From: an uncultured Planctomycetota bacterium
GTDB lineage: Bacteria > Planctomycetota > Brocadiia > CAIUPP01
NCBI GenBank assembly: GCA_903901045.1
Contig: CAIUPP010000140.1
Span: forward strand, 1 to 41,144
Direction: 5' to 3'
DNA length: 41,144 nt
Position numbers and translations under genes: made by a program. Shown here piece after piece: positions 8,007 to 15,767 of this stretch (within the stretch, counting starts at the first letter, position 1; each line of letters starts with the position of its first letter). The notes beneath the pieces were generated by a model, which saw only the letters and a list, made by a program, of their open reading frames with translations, ran no database searches and was not told where the DNA came from.

Positions 8007-8106
8007 GATGCATCCTCCTGAAAGGAACCGCGCCGTCGGACATCGACTGCACTGGGCGTAGGATAGCGTGTCAGGTGAGGAGTTTCAAGGAAATTCGGGC
8101 AGGGAT

Positions 8107-8214
8107 TAATGGTCAATGGGCATCGGTCAATTGGCAATGAACGGCAGACGCCGCCATCAGAACCGTCTCGCCGCGATGCGCGGCTTTCCGTTGCCAATTG
8201 CCCATTGACCATTA
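8107..8214. repeat. Interrupted inverted repeat (CAATGGTCAAT-type)
   Basis: TAATGGTCAATGGGC at 8107-8121 is the exact reverse complement of 8200-8214. Nested inside, CAATTGGCAA at 8128-8137 pairs with 8191-8200. The right arm overlaps the stop codon of the MFS gene, so it may serve as its transcript end. Related words occur at 39217-39241 and 40975-40988, so it belongs to a small dispersed family. Confidence 0.7.
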
Positions 8215-9390
8215 CGTCCGCTTTCTCCGCGCGGCAACCATCAGCAGGATAATGACCGTGGCCTCCAGGAGCGCCACGCAGCCCCCCAGCACCATCGTAG
8301 CGCGGATCTGGCTCGCGGAGTGCTGGGCCACCCATCCGCCCAGCGGAGGCACGACAACCGCGCCGGCGGACCCGGCGGAGACGATCACGCCGAACACCGT
8401 GCCGGTGCGTCCCGGATTGAGGTGCGAGGCATACCCCAGGAGGGTCGGCCAGGAGCCGCCGAGGCAGAACCCCGCCAGCCCGCACGCCGTCGCCGCCATC
8501 GCCCCGCTGTGGGCCGAAGCGGCAAGGAACGCGCATGCCGCGGCAAGGAGACCGCTGACCAGGAGCGGCGGAAGGTAGCCAAAGCGCGCGACGGTGGGGA
8601 TATATAACGCGCGCCCCAGCGCCATGCCGAACCAGAAGCCCGAGACCGTCAGCGCCGCGCGCGCCGCGACCACCCCAAACGTGTCCTGCACGTACTTGGC
8701 GCTCCACTGCGCAATGGTCATCTCCGCGCCCACGTAGAGGAAAATCGCCAGAGACACCGCCATCACCACGCCCCACCGGATCGGCGCCGCTCCACCGGGA
8801 TGAAGCGCGTTGCCTTCGGTGATTCGATGCCTGGGCAATCCTCGGTAGCCGAGAATCACGCTGGCGACGGCCAGCACAATGCAGAGACCGAAGCCTGCCC
8901 GCCACCCCCAGCCGATTGCAAGCGCCCCCGCCAACACCGCCGGGCCCAGCACGGCCCCCACGTTATAGAATATCTGCGTCAGGTTCAGCATCTTCGCGCG
9001 GCATTCCGGAAAGCCGTCGGCAACGACGGCGCTGATCGGAGACTCCAGAAATCCGCCGCTGATCCCGATCAGAAAAAGACCCGCCACGAGCGTCGGGTAC
9101 GCCGCGGCGCACGCCGTCAATCCAAGTCCCACGGACATCAGCAATCCGCCGAGAAGGATGAAGGGGCGCTGCCCCCAGCGGTCGGAAAGATATCCGCTGA
9201 GCAAAGTGCTGAAGATGAACCCCACCGGGCTCAGCAGCAGCAGGATGCCGCTCTGGGTGAGGTCCCGATGGAACTCCTTCGAAATGGGCCCCAGCGCCGC
9301 GGGGAGAATCTGGCCGGCGCTGGCCATCAACAGCATGCCCAGGCATCCGAGCGCGAAAACATACCGCCGGCTGCTGTCAGTTTGGTCCAT
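8212..9390 (-). CDS. Major facilitator superfamily transporter
   Basis: The product is 392 residues with about 12 hydrophobic segments in two halves. The MFS motif after helix 2 is visible as GYLSDRWGQRP, and the matching motif in the second half is weak. The N-terminus (ALGCLGMLLMASAGQILPAAL) and the gly-rich helices 4-5 resemble the sugar/FucP-like or nitrate-type branches, but substrate cannot be assigned. It sits downstream of purO and the small membrane protein with a 72-base gap, so may share their transcript. Nothing supports a drug-efflux role specifically. The stop codon lies in the arm of an inverted repeat. Confidence 0.85.
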   Translation of the reverse strand: MDQTDSSRRYVFALGCLGMLLMASAGQILPAALGPISKEFHRDLTQSGILLLLSPVGFIFSTLLSGYLSDRWGQRPFILLGGLLMSVGLGLTACAAAYPTLVAGLFLIGISGGFLESPISAVVADGFPECRAKMLNLTQIFYNVGAVLGPAVLAGALAIGWGWRAGFGLCIVLAVASVILGYRGLPRHRITEGNALHPGGAAPIRWGVVMAVSLAIFLYVGAEMTIAQWSAKYVQDTFGVVAARAALTVSGFWFGMALGRALYIPTVARFGYLPPLLVSGLLAAACAFLAASAHSGAMAATACGLAGFCLGGSWPTLLGYASHLNPGRTGTVFGVIVSAGSAGAVVVPPLGGWVAQHSASQIRATMVLGGCVALLEATVIILLMVAARRKRT

Positions 9391-9462
9391 AGCGGGGGTT
9401 CGGCCTAAAGGATGACCATGAGGGGGATGAGGAACTCGCGAGGCGTCAGTGCGGCGGGATGT

Positions 9463-9663
9463 TCAGCCGCCTTGGGGGGAGCGCGGCTCGTCGGCCCCCT
9501 GCCCCTGCGGATGCGCTTCGGCCTGCTGCGCCAGACTCTGGGTTTCCCGCGCGATTCGGGCGATCCGGCGCCCCTGCCGCAGCACCGCGGTAAGCACCAG
9601 CAGCATCACGAGGATCAGCAGACTGTTGACGACCAGCAGAATGGCGATGATATGCTGGGACAT
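9463..9663 (-). CDS. Small single-pass membrane protein, 66 aa
   Basis: One N-terminal transmembrane helix (IIAILLVVNSLLILVMLLVL) is followed by a basic amphipathic helix (RQGRRIARIARETQSLAQQA) and a short Gln/Gly/Pro tail. An AGGAGG Shine-Dalgarno precedes the ATG by about 12 bases. The start is 27 bases after the purO stop, so it is very likely read from the purO transcript. No family recognised. The length, anchor and cytoplasmic amphipathic helix resemble small regulatory or scaffold membrane proteins, which is inference. Confidence 0.65.
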   Translation of the reverse strand: MSQHIIAILLVVNSLLILVMLLVLTAVLRQGRRIARIARETQSLAQQAEAHPQGQGADEPRSPQGG

Positions 9664-9689
9664 AGTTCCGCTTTACCTCCTGAAACAAA

Positions 9690-10322
9690 TCAAGCCATGG
9701 CGACGGCGATCTCGAAGCCGTCCTTCTGCTCCAGAGCGCAAACGCCGGTCACGGCGTTGGTCATATCGGCAAAGACTCCCTTGGACAGAATGAACTCCGC
9801 CCCCTGCCGGGCGCTGGAGGCGTCGAACTCGCCGCGCTGCGCGTCGGAAACGTGGTGTGTCTCGTAGGTGGAGACGAAATAGCACTCCCCCTTTTCGAGC
9901 TTCATCCGGCGCACTTCCAGGCCATCCTCGCGCACGACGCCCAGGAAACCGGAATCCCCGCCCCGCACGACGGCGGCGGCGATGCGCGGAGTGTTCAACT
10001 GGTCCTTCTCATAGTCGAGCGCCTCAAGGATGCCGATGAACGCGTCGCGCGCGGGCACGCCGGAGGCGATTTTCTCGGCGATGGGGTCGGTCTGCGATCC
10101 GTTCGTCGCCACAGCGGTCGCCCCCGCGATGCGCAGGCAATTGTAGGCGATGTAGGGATTCTTGAATACGTCCCCTTCGAATCCCTTCTTCGGGACGATG
10201 GAGACGGCGGCTGTCTTCATCTGCGCTTCGCGGTTCGGGAAACTGCGCGAGGAGACGCGGTAAAGCACCGCCAGACGGCCTTCCAGGTTGCGGGCGACAG
10301 CGACGATCCTGCCGGTGTACAT
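9690..10322 (-). CDS. purO: IMP cyclohydrolase, archaeal PurO type
   Basis: It catalyses the last step of purine synthesis, closing FAICAR to IMP, a reaction that most bacteria do with PurH. The 210 residues match the PurO family throughout: MYTGRIVAV start, YRVSSRSFPNR, VPKKGFEGDVFKNPYIAYNC, ATNGSQTDPI, ALDYEKDQLNTPRIA, a G-x-G(F)LG motif and a YETHH segment. It is a cytosolic four-layer alpha-beta-beta-alpha fold in relatives. It is first gene of a probable operon with a 66-aa membrane protein and an MFS transporter. PurO is chiefly archaeal, so either transfer or deep ancestry is likely. Whether purH also exists cannot be seen in this window. Confidence 0.88.
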   Translation of the reverse strand: MYTGRIVAVARNLEGRLAVLYRVSSRSFPNREAQMKTAAVSIVPKKGFEGDVFKNPYIAYNCLRIAGATAVATNGSQTDPIAEKIASGVPARDAFIGILEALDYEKDQLNTPRIAAAVVRGGDSGFLGVVREDGLEVRRMKLEKGECYFVSTYETHHVSDAQRGEFDASSARQGAEFILSKGVFADMTNAVTGVCALEQKDGFEIAVAMA

Positions 10323-10360
10323 ACTCGCCTCCGAACGGGTTGGGGTCTGGGACTGTCAAG

Positions 10361-10388
10361 CTAATATGTTACAGACTTTTCCGGTCAA
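10361..10388 (-). promoter_or_regulatory. Possible promoter of the purO operon
   Basis: On the minus strand TTGACC (10388-10383) and TATTAG (10366-10361) lie 16 bases apart, about 40 bases upstream of the purO ATG. The spacing is slightly short. The 260-base space between purO and sppA is divergent and holds this and the sppA promoter. Confidence 0.4.
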
Positions 10389-10502
10389 AATCCAACGCCC
10401 CTTCCGCCTGTCCGTGCTGTGTGACAGGATAACCGCACGAGATGTTTTCGACGAACGGACAGCCACACAATTGATTGGATAACCGGCGCGCCTAGAAGAA
10501 GT

Positions 10503-10532
10503 TTGACACCGCTCCCGCGGCGCAACTATAAT
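10503..10532 (+). promoter_or_regulatory. Consensus sigma70-type promoter of sppA-cysS
   Basis: TTGACA (10503-10508) and TATAAT (10527-10532), both exact consensus, are separated by 18 bases. This is the strongest promoter read in the window. The predicted leader is about 45 bases long. Confidence 0.8.
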
Positions 10533-10582
10533 CGCCCGGGCACGCAAGGTCGCCTTGTTCCGGTTTTGTCTAGGGAAATCTC

Positions 10583-11782
10583 ATGTCACCAGAAGAAACC
10601 CGGGAGAACCTGGGCAGTCCGGCTCCTTCGGCGTCTCAGCCTCCGCTCACTCCTCCCCCCCCTCCCCCGCTGCCCCCGCTGGGCGCGTCATTCCCCCAGG
10701 CGGTGCGCCTCCCCCCGGAGCGCAAGAAATGGGGTTGCGGCTGGTGGGTGCTGGGAATCGCCGCAATTGGAATCTTCGCGTGCCTGCTGCTCCTTCTGCT
10801 CTGGGGGTTGGGCGCCGTGGCGGAAGTGGAAGGAACCGGCTCCGTGGTCGGGACGCGCGGGGGCCGCTCCATGGTCGAGGAGACCGTGCAGGGCAGCGGC
10901 AGCCAGAAACTGTTGGTCATCCCGGTCACCGGCATCATCGGCGCAGTGCCCTCGCCGTTCGGCGAGGGGGGCGACTCGGTGGCGATGATCGAGGAAATGC
11001 TAAAGAACGCCGAAGCCGATAGCTCGATCAAGGCCATCCTGCTCTACGTGGACAGCCCCGGCGGCGGGATCACGGCCAGCGACGTCATCCGGCACGACCT
11101 CGTTGCATTCAGGGATCGCACGCACCTGCCGGTCGTGGCGCTCCTGGGGGATGTGGCGGCCTCGGGCGGCTACTACGTCGCCTCGTCAGCCGACTACATT
11201 GTCGCGCACCCGACCACCGTCACCGGCTCCATCGGGGTCATCATGCCCCTGTTCGGAATCGAAGGCCTCCTCGGAAAAATCGGCATCGAGCCGCGCACGA
11301 TCAAGTCCGGAGCGATGAAGGACCTCGGCTCCATGTCCGTGCCCCTCTCCTCCGAAGCCCGCAAGATCTTGCAGGACATGGTGGATGAATACCAGAACCG
11401 CTTTGTGGACATGGTGCTGGACGGGATGACGCATCGCGGCGTGAAAATCACGCGGACGCAGTTGCTGACGCACACGGACGGGCGCGTCTTCACCGGCGAG
11501 CAGGCGCGGCAGCTCGGGTTTGTGGACAGCATCGGCTACTTGGACGACGCGCTGATCGTCGCGCGCAAACGAGCGCATCTGCCGGCCAACTGCCGCGTGG
11601 TGACCTACCACAAGAAACCGGGGCTGATGGAATTGCTCTTCGCCAAAGCGGATGCGGCGAAATCCGGAACGGTGACCCTCAAGATCGACGGCATGCCCAA
11701 GATGGAATCGCGCTTCATGTACCTCTGGATGCCCGGGGAGTCTTTCGATGTCGGCAGCGCCGGCGCGGGAGCGGCCAAGTAA
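10583..11782 (+). CDS. sppA: Signal peptide peptidase SppA, membrane-anchored serine protease (S49)
   Basis: It degrades cleaved signal peptides in or at the membrane. The 399-residue short form resembles the Bacillus enzyme more than the tandem E. coli one. The cytoplasmic N-terminus (about 50 residues) is proline-rich, with a run of seven consecutive prolines near residue 30. A transmembrane helix (VLGIAAIGIFACLLLLLLWG) follows. The protease core shows YVDSPGGGI, the nucleophile Ser194 in ASGGYY, GSIGV, and the general base Lys246 in SGAMKDLGS. The Ser-Lys interval of 52 residues equals that of B. subtilis SppA (S147/K199). It is first gene of an operon with cysS, which starts one base after its stop. 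The proline-rich head is an unusual addition and might bind other proteins. Confidence 0.93.
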   Translation: MSPEETRENLGSPAPSASQPPLTPPPPPPLPPLGASFPQAVRLPPERKKWGCGWWVLGIAAIGIFACLLLLLLWGLGAVAEVEGTGSVVGTRGGRSMVEETVQGSGSQKLLVIPVTGIIGAVPSPFGEGGDSVAMIEEMLKNAEADSSIKAILLYVDSPGGGITASDVIRHDLVAFRDRTHLPVVALLGDVAASGGYYVASSADYIVAHPTTVTGSIGVIMPLFGIEGLLGKIGIEPRTIKSGAMKDLGSMSVPLSSEARKILQDMVDEYQNRFVDMVLDGMTHRGVKITRTQLLTHTDGRVFTGEQARQLGFVDSIGYLDDALIVARKRAHLPANCRVVTYHKKPGLMELLFAKADAAKSGTVTLKIDGMPKMESRFMYLWMPGESFDVGSAGAGAAK

Positions 11783-11783
11783 G

Positions 11784-13187
11784 ATGAGAGTCTACAACAC
11801 CTACACCCGCCTGCTGGAGGAGTTCAAACCGATCACCCCCGGCAAAGTGCGCATGTACAACTGCGGGCCCACGGTCTACAACTACGCCACGATCGGGAAC
11901 TTCCGCGCCTATATCTTCGCCGACGTGCTGCGCCGCTCGCTGGAATACTTCGGCAACGAAGTCACGCAGATCGTCAACATCACCGATGTCGGGCACATGA
12001 CCAGCGACGCCGACGAGGGCGAGGACAAGATGAGCAAGGCGGCGCGGGAGCAGAAGAAAGACCCGTGGCAGATCGCCGAGTTCTACATGAACGCCTTCTT
12101 CGACGACATCAAAACGCTCAATATCCAGCCGGCGCAGAAATATCCGCGCGCCACGGAGCACGTCGCGGAGATGATCGCCATCGTCGCCAAACTCATCGAG
12201 AACGGCCACGCGTATGTCACCAACGGGAACGTCTACTACGACGTGAGCAGCTTCCCCGGCTATGGCCGGCTCAGCGGCAACACGCTGGAGCAGCTCAACG
12301 CGGGGGCGCGCATCGAGGTGAACCCGGAGAAGCGCAACCCGCAGGACTTCGCCCTCTGGAAGCAGGACCCGAAGCACATCATGCAGTGGGACAGCCCCTG
12401 GGGGCGCGGCTTCCCGGGATGGCACATCGAATGCTCCGCCATGTCCTCCAAGTACCTCGGGGACCAGTTCGACATCCACACCGGCGGCGAGGACAACATC
12501 TTCCCCCACCACGAGTGCGAGATCGCCCAGTCCGAAGGGGCCACGGGCAAGAAGCCCTGGGTGCGCTACTGGATGCACACGCGGTTCCTGCTGGTCAACG
12601 GGCAGAAAATGTCCAAGTCGCTGGGAAATTTCTTCACACTGCGCGACCTGGTGGAGAAGGGATGCGACCCGATGGCGGTCCGCTACGTGCTGATGAGCAC
12701 GCACTATCGCCAGCCGCTGAACTTCACGCTGGAAAGCGTCGAGGGCGCGCGGGAATCCATCCGGCGCTTGACGGATTTCCGCCGCCGCCTGAACGACGCA
12801 AGCGCCCCAGCCGATTGCGCCGCGCTGCCGGAGATTCTGCGGAAGGGCAAGGAAGGGTTCGACGCAGCGCTCGCGGAAGACTTGAACACCTCCGCCGCGC
12901 TGGCGGCGCTGTTCGACCTCGTGCGCGAGGTGAACAAGCTGGCGCTGAGCCGGGCCGATGCCGCGCGCGTCCTGGCGCTGCTCCAGGCGTTCGATCACGT
13001 CATGGGAGTGCTGGGCGAGGTCAAAGAGGAGGGGCTCGCGGCGGAAGTGGAAGCGTTGATCCAGGAGCGTCTGGAATCGCGCAAGCGCCGGGACTTCAAG
13101 CGCGCGGATGAAATCCGCCAGCAGCTCAAAGCGCGCGGCATCGTCCTTGAAGATTTCGCCGGCGGCACCCGGTGGAAGAGAGAGTAA
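11784..13187 (+). CDS. cysS: Cysteinyl-tRNA synthetase
   Basis: It charges tRNA-Cys with cysteine (class I synthetase). The product is 467 residues from the ATG at 11784, one base after the sppA stop; an in-frame ATG at 11748 would overlap sppA and add 12 residues unlike the family. Visible features are MYNCGPTVYNY with the zinc-ligand cysteine, a HIGH-equivalent reading TIGN, NITDVGHM, GWHIECSAMS with the second zinc cysteine, HTGGEDNIFPHHECE with zinc His/Glu, and KMSKS at 275-279. The C-terminal DALR domain and the RRDF-x-x-AD-x-IR tail are complete. The first histidine of HIGH is Thr, a variation worth noting but surrounded by fully normal motifs. Confidence 0.96.
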   Translation: MRVYNTYTRLLEEFKPITPGKVRMYNCGPTVYNYATIGNFRAYIFADVLRRSLEYFGNEVTQIVNITDVGHMTSDADEGEDKMSKAAREQKKDPWQIAEFYMNAFFDDIKTLNIQPAQKYPRATEHVAEMIAIVAKLIENGHAYVTNGNVYYDVSSFPGYGRLSGNTLEQLNAGARIEVNPEKRNPQDFALWKQDPKHIMQWDSPWGRGFPGWHIECSAMSSKYLGDQFDIHTGGEDNIFPHHECEIAQSEGATGKKPWVRYWMHTRFLLVNGQKMSKSLGNFFTLRDLVEKGCDPMAVRYVLMSTHYRQPLNFTLESVEGARESIRRLTDFRRRLNDASAPADCAALPEILRKGKEGFDAALAEDLNTSAALAALFDLVREVNKLALSRADAARVLALLQAFDHVMGVLGEVKEEGLAAEVEALIQERLESRKRRDFKRADEIRQQLKARGIVLEDFAGGTRWKRE

Positions 13188-13208
13188 CGCCCCGCGGGCA
13201 ACGGGCCC

Positions 13209-14705
13209 TCACGCCCGGTGCGCTTCCCGTTCGGCGGTGATATCTCGGAAGACCAGCACCGCCCCCGCCACCAGGCCATCCTTGGTCCGAATGGGCGCGG
13301 CGCTGGTGGAGATAATGCGCTCCTTCCCCTGGCGTGAGAAGAGAACGTTCACCCCTGCGGGGACAACGACGCCATCGCGCAGGACGTCGCGCACCGGATT
13401 ATTCGCCGGGCGGCGGGTCTGCGCATCGGCGATGTGAAACACCTCGGAGAGCGGCTTGGCGCGCGCCAGCGCCAGAGGCCAGCCGGTCAAGCCTTCCGCC
13501 ACGGGATTCATCAGCACAATCCGCGCCTGCGGGTCGGTGCAGATCACCGCGTCGCCGATGGATAGCAGCGTGGCGTTGAGCTTCTCTTCCGCAGTGCGCA
13601 ATTCATCCTCCACCAGGTCGCGCTGACGCTCGCGCTGCGCCATCGCGTCGGTCATCTCGTCGAACGCCCGCGCCAACTGCCCGAATTCCCCGTGATCGTA
13701 CGGAATCTGGCTGCGGGTGTGAAGCTGCCCCTCCTCCACCTTCTCGGTCGCCGCGATCAATTGGTTCATCGGATGAAGAATGATGCGGCTGACGATGAAC
13801 TGCGTGAGCAGCAGGACCAGCAGCATGATGCTGAGAATGCCGATCAGGCTGCGCCGCAGGAATTGGTCCGCCTTCCGGTAGACCATCGCCTCCTCGACGC
13901 TGATGCGGACGAACAGGGTTTCATCCGGGGCACCCGCGCCCGCCCGCACGTAGGCAAACAGCCGGCGCTCCCCGGAGCCTCCGCGTCCCTCGTAGGTTCC
14001 TTCCGCCGGATTAGCCAGGCAGCGCTTCAAAGCATCGGAGGCGAGCGGCGTGCCGACCAAGTCCGGCGCCTCCGGAAAATGGTACAGAATCGTGCCGTCC
14101 GCGTCGAAAACCGTCACGACGGCCCCGGCAGGGATCTGCACTCGCGCGAGCACGTCACCGAGCTGCTCCACGGGAAACACGCCGATGAGCATAGCCCTCA
14201 TCACTCCCCGCTCGTCCAGAACCGGCGCCACCATCGGCCGCGCTGCCTTCCCGGTGCTTCGGCTGATGATGTAACCGCCGGTGATGAACTGGCGCGTCTG
14301 CAATATCTTCTGGAAGTAGGGTCGGTCAGTGACCGTGATCGGTCTGTCCAGGTCTATCCCGCTGGCGACGATGTCCCCATCGAGGGAGGCCATGAGAATG
14401 TTCGCAAATACCGCATTCTGCCGCGTCACCCGGCGAAACAACACCGAGCAGGCCTTCAGATCGAGTGAGACGACCTGGCTGCTGCTTGCCAGCGTCATCA
14501 GGGTGTTCTTCGCAAGGTCGAGGCGGCGTTCATGGTCGAGCGCGATGAAGCGTACGAGGCGGAGGTCCTCAGATCGGGCCTGGTCGGCCATGTTCTGGCG
14601 CATGCGGAAGCCCAGGTACAAGGCCAGCGCGATGGCCGGCAGGAGCGCAACCAGCACCACGCTCACCAGGTGCGTCCTCAGGCGAAGCGAACGCCATCTG
14701 TTCAT
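13209..14705 (-). CDS. Membrane sensor: Cache-HAMP-PAS protein without output domain
   Basis: The product is 498 residues from ATG 14705, which lies 4 bases after the stop of the M55 peptidase gene. It has a first transmembrane helix (VVLVALLPAIALALYLGF) and a large extracytoplasmic region of about 230 residues of double-Cache type (RPYFQKIL, VVTVFDADGTILYH). A second helix (LIGILSIMLLVLLLTQFIV) leads into HAMP (LHPMNQLIAATEKVEEGQL, then FGQLARAFDEM), a coiled coil, and one PAS domain (ATLLSIGDAVICTDPQARI; GAVLVFRDITAERE). The protein then stops: no kinase, GGDEF or chemoreceptor domain follows. It ends 21 bases from the convergent cysS gene. Either the output partner is separate or the protein has been truncated. 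Confidence 0.85.
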   Translation of the reverse strand: MNRWRSLRLRTHLVSVVLVALLPAIALALYLGFRMRQNMADQARSEDLRLVRFIALDHERRLDLAKNTLMTLASSSQVVSLDLKACSVLFRRVTRQNAVFANILMASLDGDIVASGIDLDRPITVTDRPYFQKILQTRQFITGGYIISRSTGKAARPMVAPVLDERGVMRAMLIGVFPVEQLGDVLARVQIPAGAVVTVFDADGTILYHFPEAPDLVGTPLASDALKRCLANPAEGTYEGRGGSGERRLFAYVRAGAGAPDETLFVRISVEEAMVYRKADQFLRRSLIGILSIMLLVLLLTQFIVSRIILHPMNQLIAATEKVEEGQLHTRSQIPYDHGEFGQLARAFDEMTDAMAQRERQRDLVEDELRTAEEKLNATLLSIGDAVICTDPQARIVLMNPVAEGLTGWPLALARAKPLSEVFHIADAQTRRPANNPVRDVLRDGVVVPAGVNVLFSRQGKERIISTSAAPIRTKDGLVAGAVLVFRDITAEREAHRA

Positions 14706-14709
14706 GGGG

Positions 14710-15690
14710 TCACTTTCGGCGCTTGCGCTGGGCAACCTTTCCGGCGGAGGGCCGGCGGATCGTAGCGGCGCGCTTGGGTTTCACAGGAGCGGCCTTGGCC
14801 GATGCGGCCGCGCGCGGCTTCGCCGCCGGCTGAGAGGCTGCCGCGGCCGGCTTTGCCGCCGCTTTCCCCTTCCGGCTCGGCGCGCCGCCTCGAAGCTGGC
14901 GCATGAGCTCCAGGTAATCCACTGCCTTGAACACGGCGCGTTCCGGCTTCGGCTTCTCCGCGCTGGGACGGTTCACGACGGCCAGCGTGTAGGGCGCTTC
15001 CAGGCGGTAGGGAGCGATCTCCGGAATGCGCCGCACCGCGCGGAAAGCGTGCTTGCGGATGCGGGCGCGCGCCTCGTCCGGGTGCAGGTGAATTGCCATG
15101 GCGTTGAAGCGGGAATTCTCTTCTCCCGTGAGCCCGTGCGAGGAGCCGCGTTTGATGCCGCACTTGATCTCGCAGGTTTCGATGTTCGGAACCAGGGCGC
15201 GCGCCTCGGCGCACGCGGCGTCGTCGCCGCTGACCATGATCAGAGGAACCGCGAAGTAGCCGGCCACGAGCATGTACAGCCCCAACTCCCCCATCGGGAT
15301 ATCGTTGAGTCGATACTCCTCGACGTCGAAGCTCATGGTATGGCAGAGGTGCCCGCCATCCGTGCCCGACATCGCATGCTGACCGATCATAAGCGCCGCG
15401 TTGAAGGAGCCGTCGCAGCCCCCCGCCACAAGCTCCTGCGGCCAGGGACGCCCGCCCAGCAGGCGCGCCTTGGGGTGGAGCAGGTTGCGCTTCATCGCCC
15501 CGGGGCCGTGCCCGTCCACCACCAGCACTTCGGTGGCTCCGGCTTCCAGCGCCCCTTCGACCGCCGCGCTGACTTCCAGCGTAGCCATCTCGCAGGCCGC
15601 TTCGTAATACACGCTGTTGGAATAGATATAGTCCTGCGCGTTCATGATCCCCGCGCAGCCTTCCATGTCGGTCATAATGCAGATTTTCAC
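14710..15690 (-). CDS. M55-family D-aminopeptidase (DppA-like) with basic Lys/Ala tail
   Basis: It is a zinc-dependent aminopeptidase related to Bacillus DppA, which acts on D-Ala peptides. The metal-site signature is at the start: Asp8 and Glu10 in TDMEG, as in DppA, then His61 in DGHGPG and IGQHAMSG. The catalytic domain covers about 265 residues. It is followed by a low-complexity tail of about 60 residues of Lys, Arg, Ala and Pro (AAAKPAAAAS, VKPKRAATIRRP) ending RKRRK, not part of the family. The start is GTG with AAGGAG upstream. No signal peptide, so it is cytoplasmic. The sensor gene follows 4 bases after its stop, so they probably form one operon. The tail may bind nucleic acid or envelope polymers; that is inference. 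Confidence 0.85.
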   Translation of the reverse strand: MKICIMTDMEGCAGIMNAQDYIYSNSVYYEAACEMATLEVSAAVEGALEAGATEVLVVDGHGPGAMKRNLLHPKARLLGGRPWPQELVAGGCDGSFNAALMIGQHAMSGTDGGHLCHTMSFDVEEYRLNDIPMGELGLYMLVAGYFAVPLIMVSGDDAACAEARALVPNIETCEIKCGIKRGSSHGLTGEENSRFNAMAIHLHPDEARARIRKHAFRAVRRIPEIAPYRLEAPYTLAVVNRPSAEKPKPERAVFKAVDYLELMRQLRGGAPSRKGKAAAKPAAAASQPAAKPRAAASAKAAPVKPKRAATIRRPSAGKVAQRKRRK

Positions 15691-15767
15691 GGCATTCTCC
15701 TTGAAGAGTCAGGGCGCTCCCGGCGACTTAAGCGAATATACCCGAATCCAGGCGAGATTCAAGTCAA

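Noticed and set aside
11748-11783. Upstream ATG as start of cysS
   Set aside because: It overlaps sppA by 35 bases and adds residues not found in CysRS; ATG 11784 directly follows the sppA stop.
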